Of a stretch of 64,000 bases of DNA, positions 47,101 to 57,115 are shown one piece after another. Source of the stretch: Turritopsis dohrnii (taxonomy: Eukaryota; Cnidaria; Hydrozoa; Anthoathecata; Oceaniidae); contig BQMF02000430.1 of NCBI GenBank assembly GCA_027922465.2, positions 124,001-188,000 of the forward strand, written 5' to 3'. The notes beneath the pieces were generated by a model, which was given only the letters and a program-made list of their open reading frames with translations, was not told the DNA's origin and ran no database searches. Position numbers and translations under genes: made by a program. How positions within the stretch are numbered: position 1 is the first letter of the stretch; each line of letters begins with the position of its first letter.

Positions 47101-48587
47101 ATGGTCACATCGTGCTGTGTTGTAGGCTGTTCTGTTTCTAAGAGAAATTGTCCACAAGCATGCTTTTTTAGAATTCCAAGTATTCTTAAAGTTGATGATG
47201 AAAGTAAACTTCTTTCGATTAAAAGAAGAGATTTATGGATTACTCGTATAAATCGAAAAAATATTTCTGAATTAGCTATACACCAACTACGTGTATGCGA
47301 CAAACATTTTCTTAGAGGACATCCATCCAGATTATATGAATCGTCAGATCCAGACTGGGCTCCCAGCCAGCAATTGGGATATGGGATACCAACACAAGGA
47401 CAAAGTAGTCTTAATCGATATGAAAGATGTTCAAAACGAAAAGAAAATAAACTATTAGTACTACAGAAGCAGAGTCCTTCTACCATGTCAAATGTTCCTG
47501 TGATTGAGAATACTTTGAAAAGGAAAAATGCTGATAGTGTCCATGAAGATGTAGATGTGCATCAACCCTCGATATTTAGCATTAACAAGAGCACACAAAC
47601 AGATTTTGATGAGGTTGAACAACTAAAATGTGAAATCCAGGAATATAAAGAGACAATTATCAAACTTCATCAACAAAATCATGATTTACAGAATCAGTTG
47701 AATAATTATACTTTTAAAGAATCAAAATTTCAAATGGATGATGAGCGAGTTTTATACTATACTGGATTACCTCAGTTTCATAGTTTGATGGCTCTGTTTA
47801 TGCTTGTAAAAAATTACATCAAACCTGGGAAAGTGTTGATGTCTTTTGAGAAGCTTATTTTATGTTTAATGCGACTGAGACTTGGGTCTGGAATTATTGA
47901 CCTTGCAGACAAATTTCAAATTTCTAAGACAACAGTTTCTGTAGTATTTCATGAAGTTTTGGAAGTATTATTTGTCCGAACAAAACCTTTGCTGAACCAG
48001 AACGACCAGAATTAGTTGCATCAATGCCAATGTGTTTTAGAGTTAAGTTTGGAAATAAAATTACAACAATAATTGATTGTTTTGAGCTGTTTATTGACAG
48101 GCCAAGTAATTTAACAGCTCGTGCAGCAACTTGGTCATATTATAAAAGCCACAATGCAGTTAAGTATTTAATAGGAGTAACTCCTCAAGGAACTGTTTGC
48201 TTTATATCAAAAGGTTGGGGTGGACCAACCAGTGACCAGCATTTGACCGAAAATAGTAGATTTCTAAAATATTTGATCTATGGTGATACTGTTATGGCAG
48301 ACAGAGGTTTCAATATTGCAGAGACACTTGGGGCACACAGTGCTAGACTTGAAATACCAGCATTTATGAAGGGACAAACTCAGTTAAGACCTAAAGAGGT
48401 TGAAGACACGCGTACAATCGCTAATGTTCGAATTCATGTTGAAAGGATTATTGGAAATTTACGAAAAAAGTATTCGATCATGAATCAAACAATACCTATT
48501 GAATTCTTACTTACTAAACAGGAACAAGTACCAACAATTGGTAAATATGTGTCCCTCAGTTGTCCCAATGGAATGATACATATATAA
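47101..48587 (+). pseudogene. ISL2EU-like transposase (THAP plus DDE), copy A, one frame break
   Basis: First frame 47101-48015: an N-terminal THAP zinc domain (CCVVGCSVSKRNCPQACFF, then RVCDKHF, the C2CH pattern), a coiled-coil stretch and the start of the DDE_Tnp_4 region ([20 protein letters not shown]). Second frame to 48587: [20 protein letters not shown] (first D), [17 protein letters not shown] (second D) and [17 protein letters not shown] (E). A shift near 47990-48010 joins them, since [11 protein letters not shown] is open in the frame before 48024. THAP fused to this DDE type is the transposase of ISL2EU/Harbinger-type DNA transposons. Catalytic residues are retained. Its partner nuclease gene converges from the right with a gap of about 160 bp. 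Confidence 0.85.
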
Positions 48588-48749
48588 AAGTTACCTTCTT
48601 CTGTTTTCTTTCAGTAAACAAGACAATAACATAAAAAACTTAATCGGAAAGCGTGAAAAAATATTTACAATGAATAACCAACTGTCAAATTTTGCATGTA
48701 GGTTTTGATTAATTAACATTAGAAAACAGTGGCATGTAACTTCAAGATT

Positions 48750-49481
48750 TTATTTTTTGTTTGATTGAATTTTTAACTGTTTCCTTGATGATTTGCATTC
48801 TTGACAATACCATTTGCTCTTGGGTAGTTTTTTCAAGCGCATGCATTTTTGGTGGAACAATTTGATTTTGCAATCTTTTTGACTACATTCTACCATATTT
48901 TCATTTTTTTCCATGTTACAAATACAATACATTTTTTCTGTATCTGTAAAGTTCTCTTTATTTCGTTCTGTATAATACTTGGCGATCAGTTCTTGCAAAA
49001 TGACGTTGCAAAAAAATTTTCTCGATTTTGAAATTATTTCATTTTGAATCTCTTTATTTGCCTCTACTCTTGTAAGTGAATAATCTTTTTCAGTCCAAAC
49101 AAAAAAATCACATTGTTCATACTCTGTCACCGACATTTGAGTTTGAATTTGATAAGAGTAGTTATGATCTGCTTTCAGTAGCACTTCTCCTGTATTTCCC
49201 CAGTAAAGATAGCTGTTTCCATTTACAATATCATCGATAGTTTTCTCTTTGTATGAGTATGGACAATGTCCTCTATTTTTTTTTGGTATAACTTTTACAT
49301 TAGATGGAGCAACCCAATATGCTGCTGTGTCTGTAACGGTTTTTCTGTTTCTTATATTAACTGTAATTTCAATCCAAAAAGATATTGCAGCAACATGCGT
49401 GCAAACTTCGCCTAGACCAGCCATACAGTTACAATGCAATGATTCCCCCATGATCATTAAAAAACTGACATCACGCCACAT
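48750..49481 (-). pseudogene. SWIM / YqaJ-tail / PHD protein, copy A, internally deleted
   Basis: Minus-strand frame of 243 residues. A SWIM zinc motif (CNCMAGLGEVCTHVAAISFW) is followed, after only about 90 residues, by the end of a YqaJ-type exonuclease (LLKADHNYSYQIQTQMSVTE, CDFFVWTEKDY). A PHD finger follows (CICNMEKNENMVEC..CKIKLFHQKC...WYCQEC, full C4HC3). The catalytic heart of YqaJ (PDxx..ExK) is absent. In copy B the equivalent interval is about 300 residues. The deletion keeps the frame open. An N-terminal SAP domain is not seen. Confidence 0.8.
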
Positions 49482-50209
49482 GCTTTTATACTAATCATGG
49501 AAAAAGTGTCTCTCACAGATACTGAAACATGAAGCCCAAATAAACCATCTCTTCTTTTGTGCAGTGCCTATTGTCACCAGCAGACATTTATTTTTCCTTG
49601 AATAAACCTCAAATGGAAGACTTCCTATCTTTCAATGAATATACTTAGGAAATGGATCCCTTCTCAAAATGTGAATGCATAATAATAGTATCATTGGATA
49701 CTTATCAAACAAATATTAGAGTAAATTTCACAAAATTCCATGCTGGTTGTGATGCTTATGATCATAAACAGTTTGAAGTAATCTTCTCACACACGTTTTT
49801 CAGATGAATTTTGTTTTATAGCATTTACATATTCAAATATGGCTATAGATTAAAAATTAGTAGAAATAGAAGAAAAAGAGATGTTACAAAAAACATAGAA
49901 CATCATTGATTAAGTCATTTTTGAGGTTTAGAGAAGTAACTGAAAACTCATCTACATTGGTGAATGCAATTTATATAAATAGATAAGAAATTGAAGTGAC
50001 TTTCCCAATATAACATTATTGTAGAGTTTTTAGCAGCAAAGTTATTATGGAGTTATTATGGATTATTTACGTCATATCTGTTAGGTCTAATCAATTCGAT
50101 ACAACAACAAAACAAAACCCAAAATCAGCCTGCTAACTATCTAGCTTACGCAGCAGTATATAGTCACAAGGGTGGTGGCCCTGAGATAATTATAGTGCAT
50201 ACTTTAATG
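49482..50209. other. Right flank of copy A, nothing recognised
   Basis: The missing 5' part of the copy A nuclease gene and the transposon end should lie here, but no inverted repeat matching the left side was found by eye. Confidence 0.4.
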
Positions 50210-50363
50210 GGAGAAACCTTCGCGGGAGAAACTTTCGCGAGGTCAAAAACTCGCGAAATTTATGGGATTTACTTTCGCGAATGCCACATTTTAAACATTT
50301 TCGCGGGATTTATTTTCGCGAATGTGGATTTTGGGAAATCTTTGCAAGATAAACTTTCGCGAA
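50210..50363. repeat. TTTCGCGAA-rich repeat, third locus
   Basis: Seven CGCG-centred motifs (TTCGCGGGA, TTTCGCGAGG, CTCGCGAAAT, TTTCGCGAAT and similar) lie within about 150 bp. It is related to the ends of 7229-7525 and 20991-21177 but arranged as repeats and not as a simple hairpin. Confidence 0.55.
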
Positions 50364-50561
50364 TTGCCTGAAAATTTCCTTAAACTTAGCCAAAAATACA
50401 TTTTGAGAGAGTAACTTTTATCACTTTTTCTTACGTTTTAACTTCAGAATTTCACAAGGCTTTGAAGTTAAAGTTGAATTAACGATAAACCTACGACCAA
50501 ACAGAAAAAAATCAATGATTATGATAGATATTTTTCTTTTGAACAACTATAGAAACTACAT

Positions 50562-50862
50562 CGTGCAGCGATGGTGTAGTGGTTAGTACCTTTGAGTGCG
50601 ACCGCTGCGACCCGTGTTCGAGTCCAGTCATGTCGTATCTCAATACACCACTCCGATGTGCTTTAAAAGCAGCGTGTCAGCCCATTAGGAGCCATCGACT
50701 GACTGCACACTGGCCTTCGGGCAAGTTAGAGCAATGCTATACGTATCTCTGGCGGTAAGTCAACTAATAATTGCAAGTCGGCGGGCGGAAGAACCAACCA
50801 TTACGGATGGAAGCCCAAGGACTAAAAACTCCCGTTACTTACTTACTTACTTACTTACTCAA
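50562..50862 (+). mobile_element. tRNA-derived SINE with TTAC tail
   Basis: GCGATGGTGTAGTGGTTAGT (A-box region) and GTGTTCGAGTCC (B box) lie about 35 bp apart near 50570-50625. The body includes CCCATTAGGAGCCATCGACTG and GCCTTCGGGCAAGTTAGAGC. It ends in TTAC repeated five times. Confidence 0.75.
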
Positions 50863-51824
50863 GTTCTTTTTTCCCATCAAAAATGCCCTCATGCAACTAT
50901 GTTGGGCTTTACTTATTTGTGCGTCAGATCTGGAAGAAAGTCCCGGAAAAAAAGCCGTTTTGCATTTTATTAAATGCTATGGTCCGTGTGTGCAGAATAT
51001 GGAAATTAGACCATTATATCCACGTTTGGAGACAGTACTTGCACCAATGAACTTAAAAAATAAACGTAAGGGCACTTAAAGGATTTAAGGTGATAGAAAA
51101 ACTTGCAGCAAATGCTACTTTCCAGTTAAAATAGGCCAACCATGAAGTTAATATTTCCTGTAGGTATGCCCCACCAAATCCTTTGTGTCGCTTAATTACT
51201 TGTTACTTACCAAAATTTTACATCCTGGAGATCGTGATGTTTGTATGTCATAGAACATCGGGTATGTGTGACAAAACAAGTCGAGACCCGCAAATCTGGT
51301 TAATCTTTAGAGACGCCAATGCTCGTTGATATGAAATAAGTAACACTTTACTTTTGTGTAATTTTGAAGAGCAAGAAAAAACACTCCTTTTGATATGAAA
51401 AGCGCAAGCTTTGAGATGAAGCACTTTGTAAATAGTGTAATCAAATATAATAAAATGTTAAACATGAGGGCACCGAAATCATAAACTCTCAAAAGCGGCT
51501 TGGCTCAGCCCAGGCCTTCAAACAAAAACGCAATTTATGTAGCAAGGTTTAGTAACCAATGGCATGTGTTCACAATCATTTTCGATTTTGTTGCATCGTT
51601 GGATATGAACTTTATTTGAGTTTTGAATTTTTCAACCTAAGGGCATTTACAATTAAGTGTTGATATGAATGCCTTAAAAGCGTCTGTTTTGCTTCTCGCG
51701 GAACAATTCAGAAACTAATCAAATGGTTCAGCTTACATTAAGGAAATACTAGATATCACGTTCTTTGGCATGAGAAACTTCATGTCCCTCGAGATATTTT
51801 TATCATGCAAAAATCAGTGCTAGA
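50863..51824. other. Intergenic, nothing recognised
   Basis: Frames at 50734-51079 run through the SINE and have no family resemblance. No repeat partner in the window. Confidence 0.45.
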
Positions 51825-51927
51825 GGCTGTTTATATTAGCCACATTCCCGGAACGCGGTCGCAAGCGAGTGGGGGGATATTTTTTTAAAAATGGTAGACT
51901 TCACTTTCGTTTTCAGTACAATTCGCA

Positions 51928-53905
51928 ATGGATGTGAGTACTGTGAGAAAAATAAACAGCTTTACTAAAGAAGAAGCAGAGAAATGGCTTCGAAATATAG
52001 GCCTAGCTGTTTCAGGTACAAAAGAAGAGCTGATCAACCGAATCAAAAAGTACAAACGTTATCCTAAGCTTGTGGAAAAGCTCCAAGCTAAAGCCAAACG
52101 AAACTTCTCTTTTCAGTGCAGTTTAGATCCTGTTACAATACCTTCTGCAAATGCTCGATGGTGTGTTGATGATAAAAAGTTACCAACCGTCTCCAGGTCC
52201 ACGCTCATTAAATACTCTTTACAGAAAAAGGAGGGAAGTCAGGGGCAACAAGAGAAAGCTTTCAGAATGCTTCAAAGTAGGAAGATCTCTACAATCAAAA
52301 CACTGTACGATGAACAGTCAAATGACTTGTATGTTAAAGCCATGGTGAAGAAGTCATATGGACATATCGCTAGACCTGCTGTAATTCTTTTTCATGGAGG
52401 ATTTCCTATCAAAGCACATTGTAATTGTCCTGTTGGACCTAGTGGACTGTGTTGCCATGTACTTGCTATTCTACTTTTCCTTAAACATTTCCATGAAACG
52501 GGAAAAAATGTTGCAGTTAACATGCACGCAACAACTTCAAAAGTGGCATAAACGAACTAATAAAGGCTCTATTCCCATGGCTCCTTTAAAAGAAATTCCC
52601 TTAAAGTCAGCTAAGAGAAGGGACAAAACTAATTTAGAAGTTTCTGCTGCAGATCCTGATAGGTCTTACTTCAAAAGAAATGTAAGCTCTATCGTTACTA
52701 AATTGAATAAAAAGCTTGATACTTTGGTACCAGTTACAGAGCATGTGTATTCAGTTTTATCAAAATCTAAAGTGGGGAAAACATCATCAGTTGGGCAACA
52801 CTTGACACATCTTTTCAAATTGAACCAGCTTGGTGATCATCAATACATTGAGAAAAGTGATTTTGAGGCAAACCTGTTGAATATCGATGACAACAAAAGG
52901 CAGACAATACAAAGATACATAAATAACAAAGTTGTAGATGTAACTAGAGAAAGCGATTCTTCCAATATTAAACACTTCACAACAGATGATATAGTTTTAC
53001 AAGCAGAACTACCAATTGTCATAATAAAAAGTCATAATATATATGATACTTCATGCAAAAATTATAAACAAGCTGAAGATGGAATCAATATTCAACTTAG
53101 TAACTGTTCTAATGAAATCAAAATTGTTCAACTAGATCTAAGTTTCCAAGAAGCACCCACTCCTACTGGCACCAACTATGTAGATGTCTTACAAAATAGT
53201 GAGGAATGGCATAACACAAGAAGCAAACGAATAACTGGATCTAGACTTGGTTCCTTAATTGGATTACACGGAATACAAAAATATAAAGACACATGGGACA
53301 CGGTTATAACTGGAAAACGAGAAAAGGACATATCTGGGATTGAAAATATAAAGCGTGGGATAATGTTTGAAAAAGACGGAATCCAATTTTTTGAGAGAGA
53401 ATCAAAATGTTCAACACAACCATGTGGCTTTTTTTACCATCCTTGTAATACTAAATATGGTGCAAGTCCTGATGCCCTTGGCCCAGACGGTATCCTAATC
53501 GAAATCAAAACAAGAGCTAAAGATTCTAAGGGACCACTCGAAAACCTAAATTCCTCTCCACATTATTATGTCCAATGTCAATTACAAATGGCGTGTACAT
53601 ATGCCCATAGTTGCATATTGGTTTCATACCATCCTGAATCACAAAAAGGAAATTTTTTTCTAATTCAAAGGAACAACACTCTCATTAATATTATGATGGA
53701 CGTTTGTAATGCTATTTTAACGAAAACCGTCATAGAAAGCTGGCCATACTGTGAAACAGTTGTTTATCGTAACCTTGGTAAAAAATTAACAGCCTGTACA
53801 TTAGATTTTGACCGATTAAAGCCACTGAAAACTCTTGTCAGACATGAGACAAAACAACTTGCCAAAGTAACCTTTTATGATAAAATAGACTTTCAACACT
53901 TATAG
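51928..53905 (+). CDS. SAP-SWIM-YqaJ exonuclease of copy B, one frameshift
   Basis: Frame 1, 51928-52551: SAP-like DNA-binding helices (FTKEEAEKWLRNIGLAVSGT, KEELINRIKKY) and a SWIM zinc motif (CNCPVGPSGLCCHVLAILLF). Frame 2, to 53905, continues with LTCTQQLQKWHKR and the YqaJ/lambda-exonuclease fold: SEEWHNTRSKRITGSRLGSL, RGIMFEKDGIQFFERES, YGASPDALGPDGILIEIKTR (D and ExK catalytic set) and YYVQCQLQMACTY. The frames are joined if one or two bases are wrong in the A6 run at 52503-52508. Unlike copy A, no PHD finger is present. Such nucleases resect DNA; a role in transposition is inferred from linkage. It could be active if the frameshift is an assembly error. Confidence 0.85.
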
Positions 53906-54088
53906 ATCTTATGGTTTACTTTTTAAAATTATGATACGTAACATTTTCAAAAAGATATATAATAATATACTAGTATGAAGTGAGAGTAAATTGGGTCAAG
54001 ATAGTATATTTATTGCAAACTGCTTTAAAAATTTTAATACCCCATTTATTCTCACTCTCTTTGACTAAAATATAAAAATAGGACATTT

Positions 54089-55630
54089 TTATTTATTTTC
54101 TTTTGGCCCAACAGGTGGTAATGTTAGGTTTACTATATGACATAACATTTGCCAGACAGAACTCAATACATCCATTTGATTTAGTGGCCAAACTTTGTTT
54201 AAAATACTCCAATCTCTAACTCGTCCAATGAAACGTTCTACATGAATCCTTGTGGCAGCTATATCAAAATTTCTGTGGATCTCTTGTTCTGAAAATTGAT
54301 TGTTCTCCTTTTGCTTTGGTCGATTCAAATATATGCCTTTGATCGCACAAAGGTCTTGGACAGCAAATCCACGATCGCTCATAAGTTCGTGTTCTTCTTC
54401 AACATATCTTAGGATACCTGTTTTTTTCAGTTATATCAGAGTCAGATATAGAACCAGGGTACACATCACTAAATAGAATACCCATACCATGTGGTGCAAT
54501 ACCAATTAGAGCTTTGCCAGTCTGGGTGTTTTTATAATTTGAAAACATTAAAGAATTGACTTCATAATTGGTAGCACACTGGAACTTGAATTCAGTTGCA
54601 TCAATTATCAAATCGGTTAATCCGTGACCAGTTGTGACAAATATTTCTGGCATTTTTTGCAGCAAAAAACCATGACCTGGGCAGAGTTCTATGCGGTTGA
54701 AAACAGTTGAAGATAATATAACCCAACTATTAAACATTCTTTGCACTGAAGTTTCAGAACACTTCACGATATAAGACATGAATCTTAAGTCTAAGGCATG
54801 TCTACAAATTGTCAAAACGATTAGAAGTTGAGTTTTCAAGTCAAATAAGTTTGTTGAAACTTGTTTATCTGTACAGTCAGCCAAAAGGTGATTGTACGGT
54901 TCAAGGCATTCTGTGATCACATCAAATTGATCAAGTGATAAACCACATAAATAATGGAAAGTTTTTTTATTTTTCTTCAGATTATCATAGGTCAAATTGT
55001 GGCTTTCCATATCGGCTAATTGACCAATGGCCTTCAGGTAACTTACTTCCCAAGTGAAGGATTTTGACTTCAATTGTTCCTTTAGTTTATTGATTTCTGC
55101 ATTTGCTTCATCAACTTTTATTTTTAGTTCATCACGACTTTCTGAACCTTCTAGTTTAATAAAATCTTTTGTTTTTGTATTTTTATCAGCTTTTTCATTT
55201 GTAACAGCTGGCTTTTTACGAAGAGATCTTATAGATTTTTGTTTAATTTCACTTTGTTGACATTTTGAGAGTTTGCAGCATAGAGTTTTTTCTTTATTCG
55301 TATGAAAGATGCACGATTTTTCTTGGAACCAGATGAAGAGTTCATTCGTTTCTTTGCTCTTTCATATTTCCTTTTCAACAATTTGTATTGTGATTCAGGA
55401 ATTGGTACATCAGGCAGATCATTAGGATTTTTTCTCTGACCTGAACTCCAATGTTCAGCACATACGTGGCCATATTTCCAATTAAAGCCAGTTGTTTTAA
55501 AAATTCTCTCGTACTCCTTTTGCAACGTAACATCTTTTGGCAGCCTGTGAAACTTGATTGGTTTACCATGAGAATCCTTTTTCCTGTATGTGTTGAAACA
55601 TAAACTGGAACTGCAATATTTTTTACCCAT
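54089..55630 (-). CDS. THAP-DDE transposase of copy B, two frameshifts in T/A runs
   Basis: Three minus-strand frames in order. 55229-55630: THAP domain (MGKKYCSSSLC, KFHRLPKD, HVCAEHW, the C2CH set). About 54399-55290: coiled coil (RDELKIKVDEANAEINKLKE), helix-turn-helix-like region and first catalytic Asp (LTDLIIDATEFKFQ). 54089-54420: second Asp (ELMSDRGFAVQDL) and Glu (RIHVERFIGRVRDWSILNK). Frame changes fall at the T7 run 54421-54427 and the T6 run 55286-55291 on the plus strand. Distant from copy A at protein level, so the two are different subfamilies. The protein ends 180 bp from the nuclease gene in a convergent arrangement. Confidence 0.85.
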
Positions 55631-56164
55631 ACTTTCACTTTTATGTTTGTTTTGATTATGAAAATTTCCGAAATGGCGGATATTGAAAAATTTGTCCCCT
55701 CATTAGTTCCCAGACTCTTTTTCGGAATGTGGCTAATGAGAGACGGGACGAGACGCTCTTATGCCGGGACAGGACGAAAAACCTCCATTGAAGTTCTCGT
55801 GGTTATATGAAAATACTATCCCTGGACAAAAAATCTCCCTTCCCGGTTAGGCGAGATCTCGCTTTGTCAAACCGGGATCACACTTGAAGCAGGGCGATTT
55901 TCATCTTCCAAACGTACAATCTCGAGATGTTTTAAAAATATTGTTAGATAAATGTTGTGGGGAATTACTGTCTCGTCTCGGCAAAGCTCTCGCTAAATTT
56001 TTACTTATGTAAAGGCGGGATAAAGTCACCCCGTTTTTTGTCACGGCCCGTCCCACCCCGCATATAAACAGCCCATTACAATCTGATATGAAATGAGTGA
56101 CGTAGTTAATAAAAAGGTGTGCTAATCATGTAGGGAAAACAATAGATCCTCCGCTCTGAATGTG

Positions 56165-56741
56165 CAACCTCCTTAAGGCGGACAAAATATGTTGTCCCGG
56201 ACAAATCCTTAATTCTTAATTCTTAATTCTTGTTTCTTAAACAAAGAAACCTCCTTAAAGTGGACAGTCTAAAGCGGACATTTTTCCAGGTCCCGCACGA
56301 CAATTCCTCCTACCACTGTAAAGCGGACACCAAAAAAAATCGACAAGAACACAAAATTCAGTATTTCATTTCTTTTTCTTATTGTAAACATCTGTTTTTT
56401 TAATATTACATACAAGGTTAAGTTAGCCAAATGACAGCCTTTTCTTGCCCACTAACGTGGAATATACATGGTAACTGTAATCCATAACCAGCTCCCCGGT
56501 AATTTTCAGTCCTAAGTGTTTTTATTACGTCAAACAAATGTTTATTTTCTGGTCAAATTTCATTTTATGAATGATTTTTACCTAACTGGGCAATAGCAAA
56601 GGGTCTAATGGGTTCCCGACTTACGAGTAGAATTTCTTCCGAGTTTCTGGCCAAAATAAGCAAAACCCCTCCAAGGCGGACACCTCTCTAAAATCTCTGG
56701 TGCCGTAAGTGTCCGCTTTTTAAGGAGGTTCGACTGTAGTG
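56165..56741. mobile_element. Nonautonomous element with AACCTCCTTAAxGCGGAC ends
   Basis: Left end CAACCTCCTTAAGGCGGAC and right end GTGTCCGCTTTTTAAGGAGGTTCGACTGTAG are inverted. Internal copies of AAAGCGGACA occur at about 56265-56335, with a short CTTAATT tandem at 56205-56232. The right end CTACAGTCGAACC recalls mariner-type MITEs. Confidence 0.65.
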
Positions 56742-57115
56742 AAAAATCAAAATACCGTTTTGGCTGTGAAAGGGCAACCAAGATATTGGCAAATTATCAA
56801 GGGACAAAAAATGTGATCGATCATTAATGTAACCTTAATGTAAAAAAGGTAAGGAAATAAAAAGGATAGGAAACTCAAAAAGTGATTGATGAGCAATAAA
56901 ACATCTGCCCTAAATGTTATTTTGAGAGATAAAGATAACGTTTAGCGATGGAGATAGGATCCTTAAAATATGCGTTTCAACCTCCTAGATTCAATGAAAC
57001 TAATGGAAACATAGATAGTAATTTGATTCAAAACACCAATATTACTTTCAACACTATATATCTTTAAAACCAAAGAGAAAAAAAAACAAACTGTGGAAAT
57101 GACTTCGTCTATTTT

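Larger units (their letters stand above)
51837..55735. mobile_element. ISL2EU-like DNA transposon, copy B, about 3.9 kb, near intact
   Basis: 12-bp inverted ends TAGCCACATTCC and GGAATGTGGCTA, flanked by AT on both sides (51835-51836 and 55736-55737), a 2-bp target duplication. It contains a plus-strand SAP-SWIM-YqaJ nuclease gene and a minus-strand THAP-DDE transposase gene that end facing each other. As I recall, ISL2EU transposons are described as coding for both a transposase and a YqaJ-type nuclease. Confidence 0.85.
51825..56073. mobile_element. Host MITE split by ISL2EU-like copy B
   Basis: GGCTGTTTATAT at 51825-51836 is the lone left end. The rest lies at 55738-56073 and ends ATATAAACAGCC. 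Rejoined at the AT, the left side (GAGAGACGGGACGAGACG) pairs with the right side (CGGCCCGTCCCACCCCGC), so the element was a GC-rich MITE of about 350 bp. This shows exactly where copy B inserted. Confidence 0.75.

Noticed and set aside
47076..47486. Minus-strand 136-codon frame
   Set aside because: Antisense to the THAP domain of copy A.
50562..50640. Functional tRNA gene
   Set aside because: A and B boxes only; part of a SINE with TTAC tail.
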